Shown here in pieces: positions 43,856-56,554 of a stretch of DNA of 64,000 bases (position 1 is the first letter of the stretch; each line of letters begins with the position of its first letter). Location of the stretch: NCBI GenBank assembly GCA_016800925.1, contig JABCPU010000343.1, positions 1 through 64,000 on the forward strand, in the 5' to 3' direction. The stretch comes from Suillus spraguei. Taxonomy: Eukaryota; Basidiomycota; Agaricomycetes; Boletales; Suillaceae. Below the pieces are notes generated by a model that did not search any database, had not been told where the DNA came from, and saw only the letters and a list, made by a program, of their open reading frames with translations. The translations under genes were made by a program, and so were the position numbers.

Positions 43856-44905
43856 TATTTCATATCATCATATCGTCATCGGGGCTGACATCTAATATAA
43901 TAAAGCACGCATAACCGCCGGGTCGGGTGCTATTGCGTCCACCCCGTCATGCTGTGTTGTTTTTTTGCGCATGTGTTGCGAACGCTGATGACTCCGGATC
44001 AGCACCACCCTTCCAGTAGAAAATTTACTGAATCAGATTTCTGAAAGCTTCACACGGGTCATAATTCCGAGAACCCTGACCTAGTAACCGCTGACTCGTG
44101 CCTTCCTTAATCGTCTGGCGTTTGGCTGTGCAAACTTCGAAGTATCACTACCATTCATTATCATCATCTGTTCCACGCTGCCTTGACCCCTTACTCAGGA
44201 GGTCAGCACGCTGGTCACCAGTCAATGTCCCTGAGGTCCAATACGAAGCACTTACAGGCTCCAGTGTTACACAATCCGCACGTCCGTCGCATCCTGAGGG
44301 CACTGTCAGGTAGTCGCCGAATTTGACATGCAATCAGCGAGACCAGACGAGTGTTCAACTTGCTGCAAGTAGTGTATATTCATTCACGATGTGTAAATCG
44401 ACAACTAACATCGAGCCAACTCGTTCGAGGTTGTAATCCAGCGTGGGATAGATAGTGGGTCCGCCATGGAAAATGATGATATATTGAAGGCCTGAGTTCT
44501 CCGGGAACAGTCAACGTCTATACAAGCCCCTACCAATTGTTGAATCTACGTCTGCTCTGTAACCAATAAGCAGTAAGAATCGTCGAGTCTCTATTTGCGG
44601 TCAAGATCGTCATGCATACAAGTACACTATGAGTGAAGTTTTCCCCAAACCTGAGAAAGTAGTAGTGTGTAGTGATAACATGTCTTGGCAAGTCGTCTGA
44701 AGAAATGTACACCTTAGTTGACTTCAGTCGCGGTGGTTATATTCCTACTATCGTTAAGTTTTTCGCCACAGCCCGTCGTACTGTGTGGCGTAGAATGCTG
44801 CCTAGGCCCGGGGTTGTCGTACTTTGTTTGGGGTTTGTGGTCCGTACTGCAGTCGTAAAATATTGATATCAAAATGAATTGAAGAGTAACAATCCCAAGG
44901 ATGAA
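43856..44905. other. Intergenic
   Basis: No supported gene. The frames at 44098-44313 and 44672-44866 are short and show no family motif. Confidence 0.5.
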
Positions 44906-46701
44906 TCAAAACGACGCAGCTCTTCCCGCGTACTCGTGCGAACCTCCATGAGTAGCCTCCACGGAGGTCTCTATTGAGGTTATAGCAGCAAGACCAATTG
45001 CGGATCCAAATTGAAGCGCGCCGTTAAACATAGCACCAACTGTGCCGGACATGGATGAAGGCGCAGCTTGGAAAATAGCGATACTATGAAGCAAGTAAAC
45101 CGTGCTCGGAAAACTGCTATTATTTGAAACTTACTTCGTATGTGAGAAAGCAACCATGACTCCGGCGCTGCCAAGTACAAATGCTGGGAATACAAATGGC
45201 CAATAGTTTTCGGGCTTTCCCCCACCGAGCGCCAGAAGTAAGGTGGCGACCATGCACAATGATAGACCAGTAAGGATAATCCACTTCGGACTGTAGATAC
45301 GAGAGAGTGATCCAGTGCAGCTCGCAGCAAAGGCTACGATACCGAGTGGCAACCTAGAGAACAAAGAATCTTGATGGTTGGCGATATGAAGTGACAGCGA
45401 ATACCTTACATGTGAACGGCTGTCGACATCATTGACCAATGAAACACGGTTTGCCACATGACATGATATCAAAAATAAACATAACCCCACTCCACCAAAA
45501 GGATGGCAAAAGTGCAGTGGCGAACAGAACAGAGAAGTTGTTGTAGAACCATGTCCGTGGTGGTCTGGTACAAGATCAGCCGGTGATTGATGCTAAGATT
45601 TCCGTTGGCATACATGGCAGCTCGGTCCGCAGGCAAAAGTGTTTCCCAGTAGAAAAACCCAGCTATCATTATAATTGAAATGATCAGGAGAATCAATACA
45701 ACCGGGGATTTCCAACCATCAGTGGAACCGGATGTCACGGCGAAAATCAACAAGATGAAGGAAACTATCAAAGTTCGTAAGCGACACAAAGAAAAGTATG
45801 CTGAAAATTTTATACCAGTCAAGACGCCTACGCCGACCAAATCAAGGGACTTCCATTTTGCCCCTTTAGGCTTACGACTGCCTGCAGTCTCTCCGATTTG
45901 TGACGGTATCATGAAAATACAAATCAGCCGCGCATGCCACAAACCAGAAGACCCAATGGTAAGACACCTGTTGAACGAACATTGCACCGACCACAAGACC
46001 GCCCACTATGTAAAGGAACTATGAGGGTTGTCTTACGATATGCGGGGTGCTCACTGTTGGCCACCGCACCACAGCCTGCAAAGAACCCTACTGCCCGAGC
46101 CTGTTCGAGTGGATCTGGAAATACCTTGACCAATAGTTTTAGAGCAGAGGGAATCGTCATCGCAGAAGCTAAGAAGTAACCTTCATCAGTCAGAACCAAC
46201 ACACCAGCGAGAATGATCACCTATTCCAGTGATTGCTCTCAGAACAAGGATAGGAACTGTGGTGTAAACGAATCCTGCGCACAACGAGAGGATACCAAGA
46301 GTGGACACTCCTCCAATGAATACAGTTTCTATGAACCATTAGATTAGCATGTACGTCAGGTATGCTAGGCAGCACAGTACTAACTTGGGTTGTATACGTC
46401 ACTGAGACGGCCACTCTAAAACTATGCATTGAAGTGCAAATCAGGACTTTACGGGATGGACACGCACGATAAGTAGGAATGATGAAAAAGTTAATCGGAA
46501 CCCACTAAACACCCAAGTGGATTGAATTTCAGTCATACCCATGGATGCCTCAAGTGCAGGAATCGCAGATAAGAGAGCCGACATACTCAAGGTATCTATA
46601 AATTGAGTAAGACAGAACATGACTAACAAAATGAGTTTGCGGGCAAGAGAAAGCCTTTGGGGTTCATGAATATTCGTGGAGAGGGGCAGAAGTGGTGACA
46701 T
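44906..46701 (-). CDS. MFS multidrug transporter (DHA2-like)
   Basis: This is a multi-exon major facilitator. The start at 46701 reads MSPLLPLSTN, and helix 1 is LILLVMFCLTQFIDTLSMSALLSAIP, followed by QSTWVFSGFRLTFSSFLL. The family motif A reads SGRLSDVYNP (about 46400). Further helices include LASAMTIPSALKLL, the FILLIFAVTSGS segment, VVLILLIISIIMIAGFF, WIILTGLSLCMVATLLLALGG and LQFGSAIGLAAITSIE. Order and loop motifs fit 14-helix drug:H+ antiporters. At least six introns are needed. The 5' part (from 46254 up) lies in a segment duplicated at 56107. No frame-breaking change was noticed, but not every splice was traced. Confidence 0.72.
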
Positions 46702-47012
46702 TGTCCTGAAAAAATGCAGACAACATTGAAACGTTGCAGACTATGTCGCAGTATTATAGTGAGATAGGTCAGGGACGTACTAGCTCGCGAATGGCAATCG
46801 AGCCAGACCCTGAGACATGCTGCGAAGCTCTCAACCATCGGAGGCGAATGGCTGGATGCTTATTTACTAATCGAGCCAGAATCCTGCGGGCTGAGGGCTT
46901 GAAGTACGGCGCGAAGCTCAGAACGTGGGCCTCGCGATTGTCAAAAGAAGCAGAATTCTTCTGGAAAGATTCCAGAGTCTGAACTCTGCTTACGGGAGCC
47001 TTCCAGAGGCCT

Positions 47013-47030
47013 ATATATAAATATATGATT
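47013..47030 (-). promoter_or_regulatory. Possible TATA element
   Basis: TATATATAAATATATG, about 310 bp upstream of the MFS start. The same word is kept in the duplicate at about 56866-56882. Position and function are inferred from composition only. Confidence 0.3.
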
Positions 47031-47648
47031 CAATGAAATCATCGAACGCTTGTATGATGGCCTGGTACCGTGACGAGCTGCAAAAGGTTTGTGTAATACG
47101 AAAGTTTGAAAACGATTTATGAGAGGCATACCAGAGTTCAACTTGATCATTCGATGGGTCTTTGCAGCGAGTCCGAGGCAGGATGTACCATTACGCCGGA
47201 GCGAGTATTGTAAGTCTGTAACTAGCACTAGTAACTGCGCTTCCGAGGCACGATGCATGAATTATGACGTACGTCTTTGAGGGTGATGTGGTGGTATAAG
47301 CCAGGCTGGTCCCGAGCTTATGGAAGACTCATGATGGGGGTGACCGCCTATTGCCACAGTGCCGTATATAATGCTGCGCCAACTATCCACGATGCAGCAT
47401 TTTATGTAATTATCGCATCTCGACCTATTGGCAACTTGAAGAATCCCTCCAAAAAGACAAATCGTGTCATTCACCAAATGCATCATGCATCGTAGCGCCA
47501 CACTTCGTAAGCTTCCGATGGAAAACACATTTAATTGGCCGACTATGCTACAGAATATAAGCTGACCAGAAATGCACAAGTACTACAGACATAACGGGAC
47601 TGCGAAGCTCGAGGGGTTGATTACAAGAATATTAATTATGACGATCCT

Positions 47649-48924
47649 TCACGACCGCGACTGCGATCGCTTCCATAACGATTCCGTTGGTTCAGATGTG
47701 CAAAAAGCACGCGTGATCTTCACCCACTCCTCATGTCTCTTTCTGTAAGAAGCAAGATGGCTGAGTTGCACAGGCGTGGGATGGTGGGCGTGGAGAATAA
47801 ACATGTAGTCTGACATGTCGCTCTGTTGGACCACCGAAAAGGCATTTTCTCCGCTTCTGATAAATGCGGAGATATCGACACAATTGTCTGGAGTAACCTG
47901 TCAAACGGTCATTCCGGCTTCAGTGTAGTTTGCAAGTACACTATGCGATGACACTCACAAAAATAGGTGGAGCTAGTGGAATAATAAAATCCCTCCCATC
48001 CCGCTTTGTCTGCAATGAAAGGTCTCCAGATATGGGCCACGAACATTGCGAATGCATCGTAAGTTGCTCAAACGGAATCGCTTGATCATCTTCTGGTGGA
48101 TTGGGCAAAAGACTGGGGAGATGATAGCAAGCGAACGATACACAAACACTTTGTTCCAAATCTCTGTAAACCGCTGAATAAGTAGATAAAGGCGAGAAAA
48201 TGACACATACGTTGGTGATGATTTACGCTTAGCCCACCAAACAATTTGGAGATAGAGTGTATGATCGAGATTGAAAGTATGGTTGATTGTCCCGCGAGGT
48301 GACTCGAGTCCTTGCCGAAACATCATCACGGCCATCTCCCCTCCAAATCTCGCACAGGCGGCTTGCGAAGGGTATTATCTACTGGAGCAACAATATTTCG
48401 TCTCCGTGGTTTCCTGCACCTGCATCTGAGGATATTGCAGGTGGCTGACTTGGGGCTAGGGAATCCGTATTTGGTTCTGGCGGCGTCGTGAGCTTGGGGA
48501 CAACATCTCCTGGTGTATCCAAGAGAAGTGTTTCTGAACCTTGAGGCACATGCCTTTGAGAGTCGTTCATCAACCATAGTGGGTACGATTTCCTCTTGGT
48601 TGAGTTCTTTAGCATCTGTAGGCACCGAAATCTCAGTAAAAGACGAGGTACTCGGCAGATCAACGGCATTCGCAGGAGCTGCAGGCTCGTTTACTGTAGT
48701 CGGTTCAGTAGATGCCGGTCGTAGAGGTATCCTTCCTGGCATGCGAGATGGCCGTATTTTCTCCGCAGGCGGTCCCGTCACATCGTTTGAAACATTAGGC
48801 GCACTGGGTGGCCTGGGAGCAGCAGGACTTAAAGGCTTTGAGTCAGGAGAAGCTGCAGGCTGATGATGCACCTTAAACCATTTGAGGTCACGGTGTTTAG
48901 GTGCTCAGATAGTGAAGATGTCAG
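47649..48924 (-). pseudogene. Unknown gene, copy 1, 5'-truncated and frameshifted
   Basis: It matches the intact gene at 57505-58901 nearly base for base but lacks the first exon start. It carries an indel difference near 48550-48575 (several bases missing where copy 2 reads VVMNHSQRR) and further one- and two-base changes near 48370-48400, which break the frame. The C-terminal exon (DNCVDISAFIRSGENAF-like reading, stop at 47649) is still readable. Confidence 0.75.
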
Positions 48925-48944
48925 TCACGCTGCGTCGTCAACAA

Positions 48945-50760
48945 TCATAGCCACTCCACAGTCTAAAAAATGAAATCAACCTTAGCTCGGATGAGACAAA
49001 ATGACAGGACGTACAGCAGGGGGCTTCGAAGATATATCATAAGTGACACGATTGATCCCACTTACTTCGTTAGACGATATCCGACGCAAGACTTCGGGAG
49101 GGAACGCATACCTTGAAAATCAAGTTAGCATCGGACAGGACTAAAAAGTAAGACAAAACATACCAATCGGCGGTCATGAAGTCTTCCGACGTCACCGCCC
49201 TCAGAGCAATTACCTGTGAAATATGTTAAGGCAGTAAAAGAGTGTGTCGTCCTCCAAACCTGCTCGTATGTGCGCTTGTCACCCATCACGCCTAAAGCTT
49301 TCACCGGAAGCAAGATGGCCATGGCCTGGCTAATTTGATTGTAGAGGTTCGCCTTGCGGATCTCCTCGATATAAATATGATCCGCTTGTTGCAGGATCTT
49401 CACTTGTTCGCGTGTGACGGGACCCAAAATTCGAATGGCCAGACCAGGACCTGGGAAAGGATGACGTTGACCCTGAGGTGCTGGTATCGACAGGAGTCTC
49501 CCCAAGTGCACGGACTTCATCTACGTAGAACGGTCAGTGTAATCAATAATATGGGATTCCACCATTCGAACCTTTGAAGAGCTCGCGTAGGGGTTCAATT
49601 AACTTTCACTTCATGTCCTTGAGAAGCCCACCGACATTGTGATGTGTCTTTATGGTTGCACTAGGGCCCTTAAAGCTGATGCTCTCGATGACATCTGGGT
49701 ATAGCGTTCCTTGCAACAGCCATTCAATCTCCCCTTTGCCTCCGCTCCATTCTCTTCTCTTCCTTCTCGGGAGCTTCCTCGATCTTCGACGCTTCTGTCT
49801 CGAAAAAAACGTTGATGAACGTGTTTCCCAATAATCTTACGTTTCTGCTCCGGATCTTCGACACCATGAAGTCGGGAGAGGAAGAGCTCAGAGGCATCCA
49901 CCACGGTCAGGTTGACGCCAAAGATCTTTATTCAGCATGTCGTTGACTTGTTGTGCTTCGTTCAGACGAAGCACGCCGTTGTCCACCATGATTGCATGGA
50001 ATCTGGTATGCGAGTAAGATAACAAGTCACGAAAAGAACGTAGGGCGCACCTGTCGCCGATTGCTTTCGTGCATTAACTTGGCTGCAACAGTGCTGTCGA
50101 CGCCTCCGCTGACTGCGCCGATCACACGTCCTTTCGGGCCACATATCTCTCGGATGCGAACGATTTCCTTGCCAATAAATTCCTCCTGCAATCACTGTGA
50201 ACATGACAATAAACGTAGCACCGTGATTACTTCACCATTGTCCAGTTTGGTCGGCATTGGCATATATTCAACACAAATCGACCAATGAGCTGCCTTCCCT
50301 GCGGTGAATGTGTCACCTCTGGATGGAACTAAATGCCATAAATCGACTTGGAGTTATGTGCGATGGCGGCATAGGGAGCGGTGTTCGTCCGTCCGATGAC
50401 ATGGAAGTCAGGAGGCATAACAGACAGTTGATCTCCGTGTGACATCCAGACCTTATCGCAAGTCAACTTGGCTTATGACAGACGAAACAAAAAACACGCA
50501 CTTGCATCTGGTCGCCAAGTCCTTCGAACAGAGCATCGACAGAGTTTCCAGATCCACTGGACCTGCTAATCTGAACCTCTGCAAGCCCGTATTAGCGATG
50601 ATCGCATTTTGCTACCTGTCCCTTATAATTACAGCAAAGCTCCTGGATCCTGCGTGAGTTAGTGTCCACCGTGATGCTCGAGAAAACCAGACCTGGAGGC
50701 CATAACAGATACCAAGATGATGACCTGGGTGGTTCAACCTGAATGTAACATTGTTTGGCT
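48945..50760 (-). pseudogene. GUA1: GMP synthase (glutamine-hydrolysing) pseudogene
   Basis: Pieces in order match GMP synthase, the last step of GMP synthesis. The glutamine amidotransferase nucleophile motif LGICYGLQ lies at about 50700-50725, then [34 protein letters not shown] and FHPEVTH. The ATP-pyrophosphatase loop is [13 protein letters not shown] (about 50095-50120), then [20 protein letters not shown] text and [20 protein letters not shown]. The C terminus reads [20 protein letters not shown] through [25 protein letters not shown]. A TAG replaces the Gln codon just before FHPEVTH (about 50328), frames shift at 49700-49830, and the N terminus is not recognisable. The 3' end is complete. 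Confidence 0.85.
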
Positions 50761-51057
50761 GTGTGTACATTTAACGAACGCCGGTTCTCCAATTTCCTTT
50801 TTGTGTAACTTGAACGCGCTGGGCATCCCAGGACCCTGCTTCGCCATCTTTGTCGCTATTACTCACTGTCAAATCTCCCAATTCTTGCCATCCCGACATC
50901 ATAGTCATTTTCATTGTGAGGTAGTTATCATCCTCCCTCTTCACCTTTACGCTGATAAGCACCAGTTAGCACCAGGGGAAGCTACAAATGGAGCAAAGCT
51001 TAAGCTTTGTCAATGACTAATTGGCGCAGCTACTCTCTCTGGTCTCGCAATATTATT
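50761..51057. other. Junction region, no gene seen
   Basis: The sequence between the GMP synthase and carnitine acetyltransferase pieces shows no recognised coding text. Confidence 0.4.
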
Positions 51058-51840
51058 ATGGCAACTCCAACGTCAACCTTCTGCCCAACTACTCCGCCCC
51101 CTGGACGCACATTTGTGAACCAGCATACCCTGCCGAAGCTCCCAGTCCATCTCTCGATGACACTTGCACACGCTACTTGACCGCTCTTTGAGGTCTCCAG
51201 GATGACAAGGAACGCGCTGCCACTCAGCATGCCATTCGAACTTTCTTTGGATGGCGAGGGACCCGCTTTGCAGAAGAGATTGAACAAGTGGGCTCAGGAG
51301 AAAGCGATGTGAGTTTCGTCCATCAATAATTGAACTGCTTCTTCATCATGACTGTCTGGATCTTGTCTTGGGACTCCTTCGCCACCCGCACTGCAGTTAT
51401 ATTGAGGACTTCTGGCAAGTTTCTCTTATTTCGCCTCAAGATACGTTTTCTAATCCATCCTTGTGGCTAGGTATGAAAGCTATCTCTCGCACAGCGATCC
51501 TGTAGTACTTGCTCTCAACCCGTTTTTCGTCCTCGAGTATGTTTCACGCGGTTTTCATTTGCCTTGTAAAACCCTCCTTAAATCCACCACCGGCAGGAAT
51601 GATCCTACCCCGGATCGGGGCTCTCAGCTACCCCGCGCCACGGCCCTTATCATATTGTCATTAGGCTTTATTCATGATCTCCGCCAAGGTCTACTCGACC
51701 CCGATGCCGTACGTGGTCGTGCGATGGCTCGGAACCACATGATGCAACTCCTGGAGACGGCCCATCAGCGCGTGTGTGGCACGTGTTCCGGCCATTTGAA
51801 TTGGTGCCTTGAAAATATGCCAAGTCGGGTGAGGACATAA
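51058..51840 (+). pseudogene. Carnitine O-acetyltransferase, N-terminal fragment
   Basis: The reading TPPPGRTFVNQHTLPKLPV, then EGPALQKRLNKWAQEKAM, SYLSHSDPVVLALNPFFVLE, NDPTPDRGSQLPRATALIIL and GFIHDLRQGLLDPDAVRG follows the start of fungal carnitine acetyltransferases, which move acetyl units between compartments. Two introns can explain some frame changes. Other breaks cannot be explained, such as a TGA near 51178 and loss of the IEDFWD text. The match stops at VRG, so the catalytic His region is absent. Confidence 0.78.
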
Positions 51841-51904
51841 TCGATGGCCGAGCCCATAGTATAATCAGGAACTTTTGTCATTCACAACGAAGCGTTCGGA
51901 CCTT

Positions 51905-53045
51905 CAAACGGAGTGTATCAAAGGCGTCGACGCGGACTGCGGTCCGGATATCAGCGCTTTATACACCATTGAAGCAGCAAGAAGATCTTCCTCCAGTATT
52001 ATACGAACCCGTGACGCATAAACCCCCTGGTCATGCTATTCTTAATCCGTATGTTTCTTCTCTTCTTTCCTTAAATTTTACTAACGGTGTGCCGTGCAGC
52101 CAAATCGATATCAGAGGAAAACTATGGATTTGTCCGTTTTGCTTGACCTGCAATGCTTTCCCGCCGCATTATAAAGACATCTCTAACACCAATCTACCTG
52201 CCGAACTACTTTCAAAGTACACGACCATCGAGTACACCCTATCTCGTCCTGCCCAGGCTCCACCCATCTTCCTCTTTGTCGTCGATACCTGTCTGGATAC
52301 TGAAGACCTCAAAGCACTCCGCAATGCCCTTGTCATCAGTCTCAGCTTAATCCCACCATATGCATTAGTTGGTCTCGTTACGTTTGGTACAGTGGTACGT
52401 GCACATATTTTTATTTCGTTGTTTAAGCTCATTGCCTTCACTAATACGCACAAGTTCACGAACTGGGCCATGCAAAGTGCAGTAAATCATATGTCTTCCG
52501 TGGCGGCAAAGAATGCACGCAGAAACAGATTCAGGACATGCTTGGACTCAGTACAACAGCTCGTGCTACACCCCGCGCTGGCCAACCCATACCCCAACAA
52601 GCTTTTGGACCCGCCCGCTTCTTGCCTCCTGTTCAGTAATGCGAATTCCAACTCACTGGTATTTTGGAGGCACTCGCTCGTGACCCTTGGCCCGTTGCCA
52701 ATGATAAGCACGCTTTATGTTGCACTGGTGTGGCCGTCAGTGCAGCCGTTGGACCCCTGGAGGTGTGGACGTTCGACGTAAAGGCAAGTCGCCTCGCATA
52801 CTCTACATAACTTTTTTTGACTTGAATTTATTTAGACAACTAAAGAACTGAAGTTTTCTGGCCTTATCGGACATGCAATCTCTGCTGGGAAGAAATCTGC
52901 CTGCGTTGGCGAGACGGAAATCGGCATTAGTCAAACGCCAGCCTGGTGAATCAACTCCATCACACCTAGGACATCTGCTGCCATTTACTTCGAGGTCGTC
53001 ACTCCTGCGGGCCAGCCATTCAGCACCGTTGGTCTTTATCGAGCA
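51905..53045 (+). pseudogene. SEC23: SEC23 (COPII coat) pseudogene
   Basis: It matches SEC23, the GTPase-activating subunit of the COPII coat at ER exit sites: ISALYTPLKQQEDLPPVLYE, IDIRGKLWICPFCLTCNAFP, HYKDISNTNLPAELLSKYTT, FLFVVDTCLDTEDLKALRNA, IPPYALVGLVTFGT and, after a large gap, [20 protein letters not shown] and [20 protein letters not shown]. The first zinc-binding pair (CKPPC in the family) reads HKPPG. An in-frame TGA follows the Trp at about 52945, the middle of the protein is missing, and the C-terminal gelsolin part is absent. Confidence 0.82.
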
Positions 53046-53590
53046 TGACAGTGACCTTATCTTCGCATTGTCCATTACAAGGACACTGAGGGGACCAGGA
53101 TAGGCCAAACACTTTGGGAGCCGATAAAGTTTTTTTTGGTACGTCGACAGTATATTCATGGCGAGACTCACAACAATGTTCTCAAGCCACTCTAGGAACA
53201 ACTCCTGTGTCATAGAGCCTCCGACAACAGTACAGTTGCAGCAACAATGCCATCCAGTTTGAGAAGGGTTTCTGTGGATGTCCGCCGTCCACGCACAAAC
53301 ACCTGCTTTTTCTCTGCACGTGTACCTGTCCTTGATCGTCCATAGCGTCTACCAGGTGTTCGCTCTCTTTCGAGGTCTCGTGAATAAATCCTAACTCTGA
53401 TGGATCATACTGGAGCCATGCGTGCGATGAATGCAGCACGGAGAGTCTTGTTTCGTTCTTGCGCTTGAGTTTCTTGTAGCTCACATCAGTACATTCAAGC
53501 TCACGGAAGATTGTTTGTGAAATGGACAGATATGAATTGGTTTGTTGTGAGATGCATGAGCTCGGTCCAAAAAATAGTCAGGGTTCTGCC
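53046..53590. other. No recognised gene
   Basis: A minus-strand frame (53182-53484) of moderate length reads no known motif (RLSVLHSSHAWLQYD). It could be another worn gene piece. Confidence 0.35.
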
Positions 53591-54940
53591 TTACAAGACA
53601 AAGCAGGCAATCAATATCTTCACAATCGAGAGCACGCAGACGACGCTGGTAAAGTATACATGTGGGACTTGGTGAGCCTTTCTGACATAACTATCTACAA
53701 TAGCGGAATTCTGTGATGAGCGAATGTATATATATTTGTTAACGTGGCTGTCTGGGACACCGTCAAACCCCGGCCCACGAATGGCAAGACTGAGGTCCTC
53801 CTGGGAGGCACTATGGGCCACGGCATTACCTTCTGACCGGACTGTATCTAAGCTTCCGTCAAAGATCATGCGCAGAGCATCATCATTGAGTAGAAGGGCA
53901 TCGTTTGGGTGGAGCTTTGAACGGACTCGAGACAGCAATTCTGGCAGAGTCTTGAGCTTCCCTACAACTCCCTGACCCCGCAGTCGAAGTTCGTCAATGG
54001 TAAAATTATAACGTTCGCATATGAAGTTCGCGCGCATCGTCAAGTACAACTCGACGATGTAGAGATACAGCATGGTAGAATGCTGTAATGAAAATCAGTA
54101 GGAAATACAGAGCATTCAGGGTATTGAAGTTGAGCACTTACACGCTGTTGGGTGGCGAACATATCTGCATTTGAAGCCTGGAGGGTTTGTATCTGGCCTA
54201 TAAATTCTTGATGCATAGCGTCCATCATCTCCTGATGCTCCTCCATCATTTCCTGGCGCATAGCGAGCATCATCTCCTGCAGCGGAGTACTGCGGTCGAC
54301 TGCTGAATAAAGCTCAGTACAAAGATGATGACGTTGCAAAGGTGTTGAGAACAATGCCTACCTTTCTTTTTTTTACTACCAGATGACTTGGAGGCTTGCT
54401 TTTTTTCCATGGCTTCTTCCTGTATGAGACGTTGGGCATTCACGTCAGCCTGGCATATCATCAACTGCGTCTGGCCTTCCTCCAGCTGGGCTTTATCCTC
54501 TTTATATTTGTCGAGAATCGTGCCAAGTGAGTGCGCCTTTGGCATTTCGAAGGTTAAGGTTATAAGCCTGCCCGATTGTGGGACGGCTAGCGAGGACACC
54601 GGGATTTGCATATCCACGGCGGCATGAGCAGCTATGAAACAAGCAATATTAATAAGCATGTATAGTTGGATGATGTTACGCAACACATGAAAAGATCCAG
54701 AGGATCCAGCTTGATAGGAGAGAACGGCCCAACGATGTTGTTGTACAGGGTGGTGAGTTGATTCGACAACTTAGAGACGATATCTTCGCGGGGAGTGCTT
54801 TCATTTACAAACAGTGAACATGACAAACCGGGGTCTACAAGGACCCCAGTTGCTACTAAAGTGTAGACATGGACGCAGACGACATGATTGCGAAAGGTAT
54901 TGGAGAGAGGAAAGCCATTATATAGTCTATCTAGATGCAC
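53591..54940 (-). CDS. Hypothetical coiled-coil protein, four exons
   Basis: I do not recognise the family. Exon pieces are 54940 to about 54690 (a variant leader with EDIVSKLSNQLTTLYNNIVG), about 54640-54362 (VSSLAVPQSGRLITLTFEMP, ending SSGSKKKK), about 54302-54143 (MMLAMRQEMMEEHQEMMDAM coiled coil) and about 54083-53591 (ANFICERYNFTIDELRLRGQ, DALRMIFDGSLDTVRSEGNAVAHSA-like end). Introns 2 and 3 have GTAGGC and GTAAGT donors with CAG acceptors; the first intron could not be fixed. It is the only gene in the 49-56 kb mosaic that looks whole. Confidence 0.5.
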
Positions 54941-55344
54941 TGATCAACAGGGATTCCATATATTCAATTCGGATAATCCTGCCATCGATCATCATCAGAA
55001 AACGCCACAACTATTTAGGTTATTAGTAAGATGATCTGCCGTACTTCTCCTCAGCTGGCCGTGCCTTGTCGGCGGGAATACCAGTGGCTGTATGAACACG
55101 AGGGCAGATATCCAGTCAGAATCAGAACCCTGTTTGTCCAACCGCTAACACGTGTAAGATAGCATGTCTTTCCAATACAGCCGAACATCAACCATGTGCC
55201 CTAATTTATACGTAGTCGATACGGCGATGTAATACAAACGTCCTGCTGATGCTGAGTCTGACGGAGGCGTGGATCGATACCAATCTATGAAACATTATCT
55301 AATTATCTAGGCGTCTGTAGATATGGCTATTGATCAGCCAAAGC
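54941..55344. other. Intergenic
   Basis: Nothing recognised. Confidence 0.45.
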
Positions 55345-56106
55345 CCCAACAACAGACCCAATTAACCCACAATATGAAGTACCAACAAGCATCGTAGAGA
55401 GGCTCTGTAGTTGATCTTCATCAAAGGCTAGTTGATCCTTGTGCCAGGTATCCTGTAAAATCGATGGTAAGGCGCGACAAAGATTGTCATTGATCGCGGA
55501 AGCAATTTACCCGGTGAGTCTAGATAGAAATAATGTTCGTGAGGTCAAATCAGTGTACAATAGGAAAGGATCTTACTTTCTTGAACTCAGAAGCACAGTG
55601 ACGAATCGTCGTTGAGATCGGCGGTAGATCTGCTGCGTGTCTCGCCAAGATTGTATTGACGAAGATAATCAAAAATAGTAAGAGAGTTATAGCGGGCAGA
55701 CATGAGTTTCAGACAAGAAAGTTCGCAACATCTACTGACCCTCTGTGAGGGACGGCATCCAGGGCTCGACAGAGTACGGGAAACTCTTGCTAAGGGCACA
55801 TAGGCCAAGGATAGCAGAATGTAACTTCCTAAGTGACTCTCCATAGTCATGGTGTGTACGCAAGGGGAGCTTTACGCTGTGCGCCAATGATATGAAGTGA
55901 TTCTGAATTAAACGGAGCTAGATCAGTGGAGATTTACGGAGGCTATCATCAACACACCTTCAGTGGAATTATTTCTGCCGCTGTGAGCATCTTACAACTC
56001 CAGACAGGGTCTTGGACGACATTTCTCGAACTTCGACATTCTCATCTGATAAACAATCAAGTAATACATCCATAATTTTGAGTACGCCGTTAGATGAAAT
56101 CGTCAA
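55345..56106 (-). pseudogene. BLM10: BLM10/PA200 proteasome activator, C-terminal fragment
   Basis: Minus-strand pieces give DVLLDCLSDENVEVREMSSK, TLSGVVRCSQRQ, LHSAILGLCALSKSFPYSVE, PWMPSLTE, and QDTWHKDQLAFDEDQLQSLS with TMLVGTSYCG, which is the order of the last HEAT repeats and C terminus of Blm10/PA200, a proteasome core activator. The fragment begins exactly at the left edge of duplication copy 2 (56107), so about nine tenths of the gene is missing. Introns explain some, not all, frame changes. Confidence 0.78.
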
Positions 56107-56554
56107 GAACTGTGGTGTAAACGAATCCTGCGCACAACGAGAGGATACCAAGAGTGGACACTCCTCCAATGAATACAGTTTCTATGAACCGTTAGATTAG
56201 CATGTACGTCAGGTATGCTAGGCAGCACAGTACTAACTTGGGTTGTATACGTCACTGAGACGGCCACTCTAAAACTATGCATTGAAGTGCAAATCAGGAC
56301 TTTACGGGATGGACACGCACGATAGGTAGGAATGATGAAAAAGTTAATCGGAACCCACTAAACACCCAAGTGGATTGAATTTCAGCCATACCCATGGATG
56401 CCTCAAGTGCAGGAATCACAGATAAGAGAGCCGACATACTCAAGGTATCTATAAATTGAGTAAGACAGAACATGACTAACAAAATGAGTTTGCGGGCAAG
56501 AGAAAGCCTTTGGGGTTCATGAATATTCGTGGAGAGGGGCAGAAGTGGTGACAT
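56107..56554 (-). pseudogene. MFS transporter, 5' fragment (copy 2)
   Basis: It is almost identical to the first exons of the MFS gene at 44906-46701: MSPLLPLSTN start at 56554, LSMSALLSVIPALEASMG, then the SGRLSDVYNP motif. It ends at the BLM10 junction, so only about the first two helices and motif A remain. Confidence 0.9.

Larger units (their letters stand above)
46254..48924. repeat. 2.67-kb segmental duplication, copy 1
   Basis: Starting at GAACTGTGGTGTAAACGAAT, the segment is almost identical to 56107-58793 (offset 9,853 bp at the left end) and ends at GAAGATGTCAG. It contains the 5' part of the MFS gene, the intergenic region and most of the unknown gene at 47649. The copies differ by scattered substitutions and small indels. 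Confidence 0.95.

Noticed and set aside
46734..46982. 82-residue plus-strand frame conserved in both duplicate copies
   Set aside because: Conservation is explained by the recent duplication of the whole segment. The frame lies in the MFS promoter region and has no family motif.
49125..50204. Functional GMP synthase gene
   Set aside because: A TAG stands in the amidotransferase domain, frames shift in the middle and the N terminus is missing, although several active-site motifs are readable.
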